The translations under genes and the position numbers were made by a program. 64,000 nt of DNA from an uncultured Prevotella sp. (lineage in GTDB: Bacteria; Bacteroidota; Bacteroidia; Bacteroidales; Bacteroidaceae). The notes under the pieces were generated by a model. It made no database searches and had not been told where the DNA came from. It saw only the letters and a program-made list of their open reading frames with translations. Location: positions 62,001 through 126,000 of the forward strand of contig CAMJDL010000003.1 of NCBI GenBank assembly GCA_946404405.1, in the 5' to 3' direction. Positions 1 through 13,972 of the stretch are shown in pieces; the first letter of the stretch is position 1; each line of letters begins with the position of its first letter.

Positions 1-643
1 GGCAGATAATCAAAGGCTTTTGGCTTTTGGCTTTTAGCTTTTTGCTTTTGACTGGTGCACAGGCGTAGATGGTACCAAAGAGGTGCTGGCCTGGTGTCAG
101 TTCGATGCAGATGTTCTGGGTGGTATAGCCATCGTGCTTGCGAACCTTCGAGAGTTGCACATTGACCATTGACCATTGACCATTGACCATTTTCCGATTA
201 CACGAATCCAGGAAGGCATCGAGTTCCAAGCGCTGGCGAACCTCACGACGGAGTGAGTCGCGACGGGCTTCCCATTGTTCCTTATTATTATATAAAGACG
301 ACAGGTAATCGAGCATCATCTTACCTTCCTGCTCATGACGACGCGGATACTCATACAACTTGATTTTATACGAGTTACCACTCTGCTTCCACCAGTTCCA
401 GTCGTAATATTTGCAAATGTTGTCGAGCGTCATCTCCAGCGAATAGGGGCGCACGCGGAAGTCGGCATACGGCAGACGCTTGCCCACAGTATCAACATTC
501 GCGTCGAACTTGAACTTCACACCAAAACGCTTGCCGACGTCCTTCATCAGGTCGCTGACACTACGCTCGTATCGCGTCTCAAAGGTCTGTGCCCCCACCA
601 TTGTAGGCAGGATGGCACAAAGTAAAACCAGTATCTTCTTCAT
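1..643 (-). CDS. Secreted alpha/beta hydrolase (acetyl-xylan-esterase-like) with STN-like N-terminus, partial
   Basis: The gene starts at 643 on the minus strand and runs off the window, so only the first 214 codons are present. A signal peptide (MKKILVLLCAILPTMVGAQ) is followed by a domain resembling the secretin/TonB N-terminal fold (residues about 20-90, with KYYDWNWWKQSGNSYKI). A charged helical stretch comes next (EYPRRHEQEGKMM). The last visible residues (KPLIIC) match the first core strand of family hydrolases that I recall continuing with PNGHW, so I infer an acetyl-xylan-esterase-like hydrolase. Two period-7 DNA repeats lie in frame, at 160-193 (peptide MVNGQWSMVN) and 12-53 (KSKKLKAKSQK). 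Divergent from the esterase/GH3 cluster. The esterase assignment is inference because the catalytic half is missing. Confidence 0.6.
   Translation of the reverse strand, partial: MKKILVLLCAILPTMVGAQTFETRYERSVSDLMKDVGKRFGVKFKFDANVDTVGKRLPYADFRVRPYSLEMTLDNICKYYDWNWWKQSGNSYKIKLYEYPRRHEQEGKMMLDYLSSLYNNKEQWEARRDSLRREVRQRLELDAFLDSCNRKMVNGQWSMVNVQLSKVRKHDGYTTQNICIELTPGQHLFGTIYACAPVKSKKLKAKSQKPLIIC
12..53. repeat. Period-7 satellite (TTTGGCT-type) inside the partial hydrolase gene
   Basis: Seen directly: consecutive 7-base units AAAGGCT, TTTGGCT, TTTGGCT, TTTAGCT, TTTTGCT, TTTGACT on the plus strand. It lies in the coding frame of the minus-strand gene and gives a lysine-rich linker just before the hydrolase core. 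Confidence 0.85.
160..193. repeat. Period-7 satellite (ATGGTCA x4) inside the partial hydrolase gene
   Basis: Four perfect copies of ATGGTCA (minus strand) followed by a degenerate fifth. Three units equal seven codons, so the encoded peptide itself has a 7-residue period. It sits between the helical region and the start of the hydrolase domain. Confidence 0.9.
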
Positions 644-659
644 ATATAAAAAAGACTAA

Positions 660-705
660 TATTTTTGCGTTTTGTCGTCATGTATCATTTTTTTTCGTAT
701 ATTTG
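660..705 (+). promoter_or_regulatory. Promoter region of the esterase/GH3 cluster
   Basis: Two -7 boxes of the Bacteroidetes sigma factor type are seen: TATTTTTG at 660-667 and TATATTTG at 698-705. A TTTG at 672-675 could serve as the upstream element of the second. The second box lies 34 bases before the ATG at 740. Confidence 0.55.
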
Positions 706-724
706 CAACATCTAATAACTATAA

Positions 725-1948
<1,224 letters not shown>

Positions 1949-1954
1949 GAGCTT

Positions 1955-5595
<3,641 letters not shown>

Positions 5596-5643
5596 GAAAG
5601 AGACAAATCACAATAAATACTTGTATTATTCAAAATATGTTTG

Positions 5644-5651
5644 TACCTTTG
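5644..5651 (+). promoter_or_regulatory. -7 promoter box upstream of the second GH3 gene
   Basis: TACCTTTG in the 100-base gap before the GH3 start at 5696. The surrounding bases (TTTGTACCTTTGCAGGCA) are the same as at the AICAR transformylase promoter near 35912. It suggests the second GH3 gene has its own promoter. Confidence 0.6.
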
Positions 5652-5695
5652 CAGGCACAAACATATTCATTCACTCAAATAAAACCAAACCATCA

Positions 5696-8341
5696 ATGAA
5701 GACAAAAACTATTCTTACTTCCATTGCACTCGCCTTGTTTGCGAGCATTCCTGTATGTGCACAATACAAGTATGCCTGGCAGAATCCTAACCTGCCTCGT
5801 GCAGAGCGCGTGGAAAACTTGTTAGGTATGTTGACCCCAGAAGAGAAAGTGGGTCTGATGATGAACAAGTCGGTATCCATCGACCGTCTCGGCATTCCTT
5901 CATACAACTGGTGGAGCGAGGCCTGCCATGGTGTTCGTCAGGGCGGCTATACCGTGTACCCACAGCCTATTGGTCTGGCTGCTGCGTTCAATGCACAGCT
6001 GGTGTACAACGTATTCTCGCAGGTTTCTGACGAGGCTCGTGCCAACTGGAACCGCACCGACCACAATGACCCTAAGCTGTTCAACGTTCCTCAGGGTGCC
6101 ACATACTATCCTGGCAATCCTGAACTGACATTCTGGTGTCCTAACGTCAATATCTTCCGTGACCCACGCTGGGGTCGTGGTCAGGAGACGTGCGGTGAGG
6201 ACCCCTATCTGAATGCTGTTCTCGGCGTGCAGACCGTATTGGGTATGCAGGAACCTGTCACGCTGAATGGCAAGACCTATTTTAAAACACACGCGTGCGC
6301 GAAGCATTATGCCGTACACAGCGGTCCTGAACCCTTGCGCCACTCGATGAACGTAGAGCCTACGAATCGTGATCTGTGGGAGACCTACCTGCCAGCCTTC
6401 AAGGCTCTGGTGAAAAAGGGTAACGTACGCGAGGTGATGTGCGCCTACCAGCGTTTCGAGGGCAAACCTTGCTGTACCAGCGACCGTCTGTTAATTGACA
6501 TTCTGCGCAACAAGTGGGGCTATGATGCCATTGTGCTCACCGACTGCGACGCCATCAACAACTTCTATAACCGTGGTCAGCACGAGACACATAAAGATGG
6601 CTTGTCTGCCTCTGTCGATGCCGTACTGAATGGTACCGATCTGGAGTGTGGCAAGGTGTTTATGTCGTTGGCTGAAGGTCTGAAGAAAGGCCTCATCACA
6701 GAAGAAGAGTTAGACAAGCACCTGCGCTATACGCTGAGAGGTCGCTTCGAACTGGGTATGTTCGACCCCGCTGAGTCGTTACCATGGGCTAAGATTCCTG
6801 CATCGGCTATCAGCAGCGAGAAGAACAACGACCTGGCAACCCAGGCTGCGCGCGAATCAATGGTACTGTTGGAGAACAAGGGCGTGTTACCCCTGTCGAA
6901 AAGCATTAAGACTATTGCCGTGTTAGGTCCCAATGCCGAGGATATTGAACTGCTGAACGGTAACTACGGTGGCACACCTACCGACAACCACAAGCACTCG
7001 CTGTTGGAAGGTATCAGAAACGCTGTTCCTGGTGCAACATTAATATACCAGAAGGCTTGTGAACTGAACGACGAGTACCAGACAGTCCATAATCTGCCCG
7101 ACTTCAATGGCGGCAAGGGTGTGAAGGTAGAATTCTGGAATTCAGAGACATCACCGTTCGAAGATAAGACTATCGCTCCCGTCAAGACTGGCTACTACAA
7201 CGAACTGAACTTCTCGACATTTGGTGCCTGGGGCTTTGCCGAGGGTGTCAGCAACGACAATATCTGCGTACGCATCAGTGGTACCTATAAGGCCACGTTC
7301 ACTGGCGAAATGAAGTACACGCTGAGTTCAGACAATGGCTATGTGCTGAAGGTCAACGGTCAGGTAGTTGAAGAGAACAAGGGCGGCGGTGGTCGTCGTG
7401 GCTTTGGTTTTGGACGTCGTGGTGTAGAGTATAAGTCGTTTAATGTTGAGAAAGGCAAGGACTACGATGTTGTCATCGAATACCGTCGTGGCAAGGGACA
7501 GTTCGCCATGCTGCGTGGTGACATCTGCGAACGCAAACTTGCTGACTTCACCGATTTGGCCAATGTGGCCCGTCAGGCTGATGCCATCGTTATTATTGGC
7601 GGTATCAGTGCCCGTATGGAAGGTGAAGGTGGCGACAAGCAGACCATCGAGTTGCCAAAGGTTCAGCAGATGCTGGTTAAGGCCATGCATAAGACAGGCA
7701 AACCCGTTATCTTCGTGAACTGCTCTGGTTCAGCTATCGCTTTCGGCAGTGTCGAAGGTCAGTACGATGCCTTGTTGCAGGCGTGGTATCCTGGTCAGGG
7801 TGGTGCCAAGGCATTGGCCGATGTACTCTTTGGCGACTACAATCCTGGTGGCAAACTGCCTGTCACGTTCTATCGTTCGAACGACGACCTGCCCGACTTC
7901 ATGGACTACTCGATGAAGAACCGCACCTATCGTTACTTCACTGGCGTACCACAGTATGCCTTCGGCTATGGTCTGAGCTATACCACCTTCAATGTAGGCC
8001 AGGGTAAGCTGTCAGCCAAATCGATGAAGAAGAACGGCAAGGTTACGCTCACCGTTCCCGTTAGCAATACTGGCGATTGTGAGGGTACTGAGACCGTACA
8101 GGTTTACGTGAAGCGTCTCGGCGATGCCGGTGCTCCCATCAAGGCACTGAAGGGTTTCCAGAAACTGAGTCTCAAGGCTGGTGAGACCAAACAAGCTGAG
8201 ATTACACTTGACGGTGAGGCTTTCGAATACTACGAAGAGAAGATAGACGAACTTGCCGTAAAGCCTGGCAAGTACCAGATTCTCTACGGCAAGTCGTCAA
8301 GGGATGAGGATTTGCAATCCTTCGACTTTACAGTCAAATAA
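5696..8341 (+). CDS. GH3 beta-xylosidase-like enzyme with PA14 insert
   Basis: 881 residues from the ATG at 5696, chosen because it gives a clean signal peptide (MKTKTILTSIALALFASIP) and follows a promoter. Domain order: GH3 barrel with nucleophile Asp283 in VLTDCDAINNFY, a PA14-like insertion (residues about 480-640, with a Gly/Arg-rich loop near GGGGRRGFGFGRRG), the rest of the second GH3 domain, and a fibronectin-III-like C-terminus (FGYGLSYTTF). The DCDA motif and PA14 insert are typical of beta-xylosidases and alpha-L-arabinofuranosidases of family 3. It would cleave xylo-oligosaccharides released by the neighbouring esterases and by xylanases encoded elsewhere. Confidence 0.85.
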   Translation: MKTKTILTSIALALFASIPVCAQYKYAWQNPNLPRAERVENLLGMLTPEEKVGLMMNKSVSIDRLGIPSYNWWSEACHGVRQGGYTVYPQPIGLAAAFNAQLVYNVFSQVSDEARANWNRTDHNDPKLFNVPQGATYYPGNPELTFWCPNVNIFRDPRWGRGQETCGEDPYLNAVLGVQTVLGMQEPVTLNGKTYFKTHACAKHYAVHSGPEPLRHSMNVEPTNRDLWETYLPAFKALVKKGNVREVMCAYQRFEGKPCCTSDRLLIDILRNKWGYDAIVLTDCDAINNFYNRGQHETHKDGLSASVDAVLNGTDLECGKVFMSLAEGLKKGLITEEELDKHLRYTLRGRFELGMFDPAESLPWAKIPASAISSEKNNDLATQAARESMVLLENKGVLPLSKSIKTIAVLGPNAEDIELLNGNYGGTPTDNHKHSLLEGIRNAVPGATLIYQKACELNDEYQTVHNLPDFNGGKGVKVEFWNSETSPFEDKTIAPVKTGYYNELNFSTFGAWGFAEGVSNDNICVRISGTYKATFTGEMKYTLSSDNGYVLKVNGQVVEENKGGGGRRGFGFGRRGVEYKSFNVEKGKDYDVVIEYRRGKGQFAMLRGDICERKLADFTDLANVARQADAIVIIGGISARMEGEGGDKQTIELPKVQQMLVKAMHKTGKPVIFVNCSGSAIAFGSVEGQYDALLQAWYPGQGGAKALADVLFGDYNPGGKLPVTFYRSNDDLPDFMDYSMKNRTYRYFTGVPQYAFGYGLSYTTFNVGQGKLSAKSMKKNGKVTLTVPVSNTGDCEGTETVQVYVKRLGDAGAPIKALKGFQKLSLKAGETKQAEITLDGEAFEYYEEKIDELAVKPGKYQILYGKSSRDEDLQSFDFTVK

Positions 8342-8386
8342 GGAATGGAAAATTACACAGCGGAACCGTCCCTATTGTGTAATTCC
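8342..8386. terminator. Inverted repeat between convergent GH3 and fucI genes
   Basis: AATTACACA at 8351-8359 pairs with TGTGTAATT at 8376-8384, with the outer bases GGAA/TTCC extending it loosely. It overlaps the fucI stop. No clear T-tract is seen on either side, so termination is probable rather than certain. Confidence 0.45.
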
Positions 8387-10209
8387 TACTTATAGATAGG
8401 GCCAAAGTTGGCGCAGGCACGATAGTCTGCGCCTTCTTTGTCCATACCAAATGCATTCCATGCGGCAGGACGGAAGATATCCTTATCCGCAATGTTGTGC
8501 ATGCATACGGGGATGCGCAGCATAGCACACAGCGTGATGAGGTCGGCACCTACGTGTCCGTAGCAGATGGCTCCGTGATTGGCTCCCCAGTTGTTCATGA
8601 CGCTATAGACGTCCTTGAAGGCATCCTTCGAGGGATCAAGGCGTGGGGCAAACCAAGTGGTAGGCCATGTGGGGTCGGTACGTTTGTCCAGAATATCGTG
8701 CGTCTTGGGGTCGAGCTCTACCGTCCAACCTTCAGCCAGTTGCAGCACAGGACCCAAGCCAGCCACGAGGTTCAGGCGCAGCATGGTCATCGGCATACCG
8801 CCACGGGTGACGAAGTGCGAGCTATAGCCACCACCACGGAAGTAGTCGCGATCGGCAGGCATCCATGAGGTTGCCTTCAGACAAGCCTCTACGTCGTTGT
8901 TATCCATCTCCCAGAAGTTCTTGATGGTGGGGTTGCCGTCCTTATCGCTCATGGCACCTGTAGCGTCCAGCGTTGTGGCACCACTGTTGATGAGGTGGAT
9001 GAAACCACCAGCAGCTAAACCGCTGGGCACCGTACCTGCCACGCGCTCTACAGCCTCCGGGCTCCAGTAAGTACGGATGTCCGAGAACATCACACCCTTG
9101 TTGGTCAGCAGATGGCCAAACAGCATCGACATACCATTCAGGAAGTCATTCTCTGTAGCCAGCGTGTAGGCTTCGCGTGGACCGTTCCAATCGAAGCTGG
9201 TACACATCATTGACTCAGGGAAATCGAAGTTGGGTTTGTAGTCCGTCCACTGACGCTGTCCCTGTACACCTGCTGCGATGGCGTTATGGCCGATAGCCTC
9301 TTCCTTATAGCCCATCTCGAGGAGTTTTTCGCTGCCCTGCATCAGGTCGCGGATAATCATCATCGTCTTCACGGTGAACTCCCAATCCTCGTCCTTCTCC
9401 TGACGGTTCTTGCCCTTGCCCTTACCGTTGAAGGTTGTCATGGGCACGCCAGGGAACAACGGGCGGTCCTCGTTATAGTCGTGGCCCTCGTTGGGTTTGC
9501 AGTACTTGTCTACCCACTTCATAGCCTTCTCGAACTCCTGCTTATCGTAGATGCCAAAGTCCACACGACGCAGAATCTCTACCAAAGAAACATATTCCGT
9601 ACGCATGCCGAGATACTGCTGCAGGAAATCGGCATTGACTATCGAGCCAGCGATACCCATACATGTATTACCTAACGACAGATAGCTCTTGCCGCGCATC
9701 GTAGCCACAGCCTGAGCAGCACGGGCAAAGCGCAGAATCTTTTCGGCTACATCCTCAGGAATGGTGTTGTCGTCCAAGTCCTGCACATCATGACCATAGA
9801 TACCATAAGCGGGCAGACCCTTTTGGGCATGGGCAGCCAACACTGCAGCCAGATAGACAGCTCCAGGACGCTCCGTACCATTGAAGCCCCATACTGCTTT
9901 CGGGTACTGCGGATTCATGTCCATCGTCTCTGAACCATAGCACCAGCACGATGTCACAGTAATGGTCGATCCCACACCCTCGCGCTCGAATTTTTCTGCG
10001 CAAGCGGCACTCTCACCCACACGACCTATTGTCGTGTCACTGATGACACACTCAACGGGACTGCCGTCGCCATTCTTCAGCGTGCTCTCTATCAGGTTCT
10101 TCACTGCCTTGGCCAGATTCATTGTCTTCTCCTCCAGCCCCTCGCGAATACCGCCCTGACGACCATCAATCGTTGGGCGAATACCAATCTTCGGATAGCT
10201 TGTCTTCAT
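8386..10209 (-). CDS. fucI: L-fucose isomerase
   Basis: 607 residues. It matches the family along its whole length, including [11 protein letters not shown] at the N-terminus, [70 protein letters not shown] and [10 protein letters not shown]. It converts L-fucose to L-fuculose (and D-arabinose to D-ribulose) in the cytoplasm using manganese. It is slightly longer than the E. coli enzyme because of a charged insert ([17 protein letters not shown]). No kinase or aldolase gene lies next to it here. The convergent neighbours are the hemicellulose genes, so it may process fucose from plant side chains or host glycans. Confidence 0.95.
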   Translation of the reverse strand: MKTSYPKIGIRPTIDGRQGGIREGLEEKTMNLAKAVKNLIESTLKNGDGSPVECVISDTTIGRVGESAACAEKFEREGVGSTITVTSCWCYGSETMDMNPQYPKAVWGFNGTERPGAVYLAAVLAAHAQKGLPAYGIYGHDVQDLDDNTIPEDVAEKILRFARAAQAVATMRGKSYLSLGNTCMGIAGSIVNADFLQQYLGMRTEYVSLVEILRRVDFGIYDKQEFEKAMKWVDKYCKPNEGHDYNEDRPLFPGVPMTTFNGKGKGKNRQEKDEDWEFTVKTMMIIRDLMQGSEKLLEMGYKEEAIGHNAIAAGVQGQRQWTDYKPNFDFPESMMCTSFDWNGPREAYTLATENDFLNGMSMLFGHLLTNKGVMFSDIRTYWSPEAVERVAGTVPSGLAAGGFIHLINSGATTLDATGAMSDKDGNPTIKNFWEMDNNDVEACLKATSWMPADRDYFRGGGYSSHFVTRGGMPMTMLRLNLVAGLGPVLQLAEGWTVELDPKTHDILDKRTDPTWPTTWFAPRLDPSKDAFKDVYSVMNNWGANHGAICYGHVGADLITLCAMLRIPVCMHNIADKDIFRPAAWNAFGMDKEGADYRACANFGPIYK

Positions 10210-10282
10210 AAATTTTGAAATGTTTTAGTTGTTCTATTTGTATTTATAAAGACGCAGACCTCTGCAGATTGTCATCATTCAC

Positions 10283-10314
10283 AAAAAAAAAGACACTTCC
10301 GTAATAGGAAGTGC
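10283..10314 (-). terminator. Rho-independent terminator after the DUF805 gene
   Basis: CACTTCC at 10294-10300 and GGAAGTG at 10307-10313 form a stem. On the minus strand it is followed by a run of nine T. Confidence 0.85.
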
Positions 10315-10347
10315 CCATTCTATATAGATTTACTTTTATCCTGCTAT

Positions 10348-10851
10348 CTATTCTGCATCGACATATTTTGGCGAAGGACCGTACTTGTTCTCCTCGGGCT
10401 TGCTGTCAAGAATTGTCCAGACGAAGATAAGGATAGCCATTACCAAGTTAACAACGGGAATAATCAGCAGCCAAATCATCCAACCACTGCGGCCTGTATC
10501 GTGCAGACGACGTGTCAGAACAGCCAATGCGGGCAGTATCAGAAGCAGCATGATGATACCGAGAATGCATGCCCATGTCGTGAAGGTGCTGTCAACAGCG
10601 CTGGCCTGAGCGAGCAGTGCATCCTGCTTCTCCTGATCAAACAATGCGCCAGCAATCTGCGACTCCAGCTCTGAACGCTGCTCGAGCTTCCATGAGAAGA
10701 GATAAGAGATGGCAACGCTGGGGATGTAGTTAAGAATAGCAAACCACCAGTACTCAGAGCGGCGAGCGCGACCCTTAAACGTTACATACTTCTTGAAACA
10801 CGTCGTTATCGACTGAACGAACGACATCATTGGAAGAGCTTTTTTCTCCAT
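10348..10851 (-). CDS. DUF805 inner-membrane protein
   Basis: 167 residues. It has the family hallmark KGRARRSEYWWFAIL near residue 25, then hydrophobic segments (residues about 35-52, 92-112 and 123-145) and the motif RRLHDTGRSGWM. DUF805 proteins are small multi-pass membrane proteins of unknown function, related to YhaH/YhaI of E. coli. A polar insert (residues 55-88) splits the first two membrane segments. It has its own promoter and terminator and so is monocistronic. Confidence 0.85.
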   Translation of the reverse strand: MEKKALPMMSFVQSITTCFKKYVTFKGRARRSEYWWFAILNYIPSVAISYLFSWKLEQRSELESQIAGALFDQEKQDALLAQASAVDSTFTTWACILGIIMLLLILPALAVLTRRLHDTGRSGWMIWLLIIPVVNLVMAILIFVWTILDSKPEENKYGPSPKYVDAE

Positions 10852-10905
10852 AATTTTAATGAGTTAAAAATGGTTATTAATATTACAAAAAATAAGTTTC
10901 GTCTG

Positions 10906-10913
10906 CAAAGATA
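10906..10913 (-). promoter_or_regulatory. -7 promoter box of the DUF805 gene
   Basis: TATCTTTG on the minus strand, 55 bases before the start codon. Confidence 0.6.
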
Positions 10914-10979
10914 CAATATTATTAATTAATTTCAAAGATTTTCTGTTTAAAAAATGTTATTTCTACACGTTACAGTGGT

Positions 10980-12917
10980 TTAATCATGCAGAATGAGTGC
11001 CGATTGCGGATTAACAGTCGTACGACGACCAAAAATCTTATCGGTAGAGTCTTCATCGATTTCGCCATCCTTGCAGACTATGGTATACATGCCCTTGGGG
11101 ATGTTGACAGTCACTATCTCACGTTTAGGATTGAGGATAACAATGATGTTACGCCAGTCGTCACGTCCCGCATAGTTCTTCAGCATGAAAGCAACGACAC
11201 CACTGGGTGCCTCAAGGAATTCCAAGTGCTTACGAACCAGATTAGCATCGCCCAAACGGAAAGCAGGATGGTTGCGACGTAGGGCTATCAGGTCGCTATA
11301 GTACTTAAAGACCTGCGGGAAACGTTCCTTATTGCTCCAATCCAGCTGATTGATGCTGTCGGGCGACTCAAAAGAGTTGTGTACACCCTGCTTGGTACGC
11401 AGCAATTCCTCACCACTCAGCATGAAGGGAACACCCTGCGATGTAAATACGGCAGTCTGTGCCAACAGGTCAAGGCGAATCAGTTCTTCCTGCGACAGCT
11501 TTGGTATGCTGGCCTTCAGACGATCTACCAGACACATATCGTCATGACAGGAAACGTAGGCAATCATCTGCGTAGGCTCCAAAGCCCAAGGTTTCTGGCT
11601 GTAGTTCACATTCTTCATATTAACCTGCGGATGACTTACGCCACCAACGATACCGAACTTCAGGCTCTCTACTTCGACATTTCCTGGCTGCTGTCCAGGC
11701 TTATGGGTATTCAAACGTCCCAGCCAACCAGAAACGGTATCGTCGCTAAACGGACCACGCATGGCATCGCGCATCTCGTCCGAGAAGGCTGCAATACCAG
11801 GCATTTTGGTCATATTCGCTTTCATGCCCAACTTGTCGTTAGGCAAGGCACACTGTCCTGCACTCCATCCCTCGCCATACATCAGGATAGAGGGGTCGAT
11901 CTTGTCGAGTTCGGCACGGATGGCATTCATGGTTTCAATGTCGTGACAACCCATCAGGTCAAAACGGAAGCCATCTACACGGTACTCGTTATACCAGTAC
12001 TTCACCGACTCTATCATGAACTGGCGCATCATCGGCTGATCAGATGCCGTCTCATTACCACAACCTGAACCATTACTGTACTGTCCGTCAGCCGTCTTGC
12101 GATAGTAGTAGTCGGGATACGTGCGCTGGAAGTTGCTATGCTCGATGTCGTAAGTATGGTTATACACCACGTCGAGGATAACGGCAATACCTGCTTCATG
12201 GAGGGCATTCACCATCTCCTTGAACTCGCGGATACGGCAGTAGGGGTCGTAGGGATCAGTGGAATAGCCACCCTCGGGCACATTATAGTTCACGGGGTCG
12301 TAGCCCCAGTTGTACTTATTATCGCTGAGACGAGTCTCGTCCACTGAACCATAGTCATAGCTGGGCAGGATATGAACGGCATTCACACCTAACGTCTTCA
12401 GGTGTTCGATGGCCCACGGTTCTGTCAGTGCCAGGAACTTGCCCGGATATTTGGCATCTGGACGTGCAATGGAGAAGTCGCGATGATGCATCTCGTAAAT
12501 GACGAGGTCGGCAGGCGACTTGATGATGGGATGCTGGTCACAGCACCAGTGTTCTGGGAACGTTTTCTCCGTGTCGATGATAGCGCCACGCTTGCCATTG
12601 ACGCCCACAGCCTTTGCAAATACGCCAGGGCACTCGCCACGACCCATATCGAAGGTATAGAACTTGTTCATCAGGTCGCCATCGGCTGTTGCCGTCCAAA
12701 GGCCGTCCTTTAGCGTCATCTTGATGGTTTTCAACGCCTTACCACCCTGTCCTTCCTTATAGATACGTACTACGACCTTCTTGGCATTGGCAGGAGCAAA
12801 CAAACGGAAAGTCGTCTGCTTGGGGGTATAAGTCACCTCGTCGAACTTAAAATTCTGTGCTTGCACCGTTGTCACCATCATCAATAATGTTACCAGTAAT
12901 AATTGTAGCTTCTTCAT
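10980..12917 (-). CDS. pulA: Type I pullulanase, GH13
   Basis: 645 residues from ATG 12917. A signal peptide (MKKLQLLLVTLLMMVTTVQAQ) precedes a CBM48-like module (residues about 20-110, FRLFAPANAKKVVVRIY). The GH13 barrel carries the type I pullulanase signature YNWGYDP, then VILDVVYNHT, nucleophile Asp in VDGFRFDLMG, acid Glu in LMYGEGW and SCHD. It cleaves alpha-1,6 bonds in pullulan, glycogen or amylopectin. An upstream ATG at 12944 overlaps the preceding stop (ATGA) and would add nine polar residues. I prefer 12917 because it gives a normal signal peptide. It is the last gene of a four-gene minus-strand operon. Confidence 0.88.
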   Translation of the reverse strand: MKKLQLLLVTLLMMVTTVQAQNFKFDEVTYTPKQTTFRLFAPANAKKVVVRIYKEGQGGKALKTIKMTLKDGLWTATADGDLMNKFYTFDMGRGECPGVFAKAVGVNGKRGAIIDTEKTFPEHWCCDQHPIIKSPADLVIYEMHHRDFSIARPDAKYPGKFLALTEPWAIEHLKTLGVNAVHILPSYDYGSVDETRLSDNKYNWGYDPVNYNVPEGGYSTDPYDPYCRIREFKEMVNALHEAGIAVILDVVYNHTYDIEHSNFQRTYPDYYYRKTADGQYSNGSGCGNETASDQPMMRQFMIESVKYWYNEYRVDGFRFDLMGCHDIETMNAIRAELDKIDPSILMYGEGWSAGQCALPNDKLGMKANMTKMPGIAAFSDEMRDAMRGPFSDDTVSGWLGRLNTHKPGQQPGNVEVESLKFGIVGGVSHPQVNMKNVNYSQKPWALEPTQMIAYVSCHDDMCLVDRLKASIPKLSQEELIRLDLLAQTAVFTSQGVPFMLSGEELLRTKQGVHNSFESPDSINQLDWSNKERFPQVFKYYSDLIALRRNHPAFRLGDANLVRKHLEFLEAPSGVVAFMLKNYAGRDDWRNIIVILNPKREIVTVNIPKGMYTIVCKDGEIDEDSTDKIFGRRTTVNPQSALILHD

Positions 12918-12940
12918 TTTTAATATTTCATTCTTATTAT

Positions 12941-13954
12941 TCATTTTTCATCTTTCAGGAGTCCCTCTATCTTCTCATCGAGTTTCATGGGCGACAGGTT
13001 GCGCGCTATGATGCGCCCCTTGTTGTCGGCAACGACATTGGCGGGAATGTCGCTGAAACCGAACTTGCCAAGCAGAGGCGTCTCCCACATGCGTCCGTCA
13101 CATACCGTCGACCATTTCAGCGAGTCGCGATCGACCACCGTGCGTTTACATTCTGCAGGACTGCCATCCAGACAGATGCTGACAATGGCCAGCTTGTCGC
13201 CATACTTCTTTTTCTTATCCTTCAGTCGACGTTGTATATCCGTGCTCTGGTAGTTCCACGAGGCCCACAATGTCACCACGTTCACCTTCGCCTTCAAATC
13301 CTTTTCGCTGACCTGACGCCCTTTGACGTCGGTAGCCGTAAACTTGGGCAACAGGTTCAATGATGCATTGCGAAGAGACTTCAGCTGTTTGTTAAGTTGT
13401 AAGAGTTGTCCATTGTCCGGATTTGCATCCAACAGCATCTTGGCAAGAATGGCCGCTTGCCTGAGATCAGCCTGGGGATCGGCAATGAAATAACGCTTCA
13501 GCAGATAGATACTAGCCTGTGAGTTACGGTGTTCCTTAATAAAAGCCTCTACGGCCTTGGGAATCTCTGGAGGTGTCAAACGGTTGATTTCCATACGTAT
13601 CTTGGTCATCTCCTCGTTGTCATCAGTACCTTTCACGGTCATCTCCTTCATGTGAGAGGCATCACCCTTGATTTCCGCCTTCTCACCAGGCTCGCCAAAT
13701 ACGGCCAATTCTGAGAAATTGGGGAATATCACAACAAACGTAGCCGGTTCACGCAACATGGTCTCGTATGCAAAGCGACCTTCGTGAACCTTAATGGTAT
13801 CGATGCCTTTGATGCCGCCATCAGGACTATACACATAGAACTCAGCCTGATTCATGTGGCGCAGACGTCCCTCAATGCGGAAGCTGTTGCGACCAGGACC
13901 GCATCCTGTCAGCAACAACATCACAGCCAGACATAATAAGCAATACTGCTTCAC
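12941..13954 (-). CDS. DUF4369/TlpA-like lipoprotein lacking the redox cysteines
   Basis: 337 residues. A lipoprotein signal (LLTGC) is followed by a DUF4369-like N-terminal beta domain (residues about 25-125) and a thioredoxin-fold C-terminal domain (residues about 205-337). Where TlpA/ResA proteins have WASWCxxC this one reads WASWNYQS, so both active-site cysteines are absent. A cis-Pro-type segment (FGFSDIPANVV) remains. It cannot act as a thiol oxidoreductase in the usual way and may bind a ligand or protein in the periplasm instead. It overlaps the pullulanase frame by 4 bases if that gene starts at 12944. Confidence 0.8.
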   Translation of the reverse strand: MKQYCLLCLAVMLLLTGCGPGRNSFRIEGRLRHMNQAEFYVYSPDGGIKGIDTIKVHEGRFAYETMLREPATFVVIFPNFSELAVFGEPGEKAEIKGDASHMKEMTVKGTDDNEEMTKIRMEINRLTPPEIPKAVEAFIKEHRNSQASIYLLKRYFIADPQADLRQAAILAKMLLDANPDNGQLLQLNKQLKSLRNASLNLLPKFTATDVKGRQVSEKDLKAKVNVVTLWASWNYQSTDIQRRLKDKKKKYGDKLAIVSICLDGSPAECKRTVVDRDSLKWSTVCDGRMWETPLLGKFGFSDIPANVVADNKGRIIARNLSPMKLDEKIEGLLKDEK

Positions 13955-13972
13955 TTGTTATCTCCTAATACC

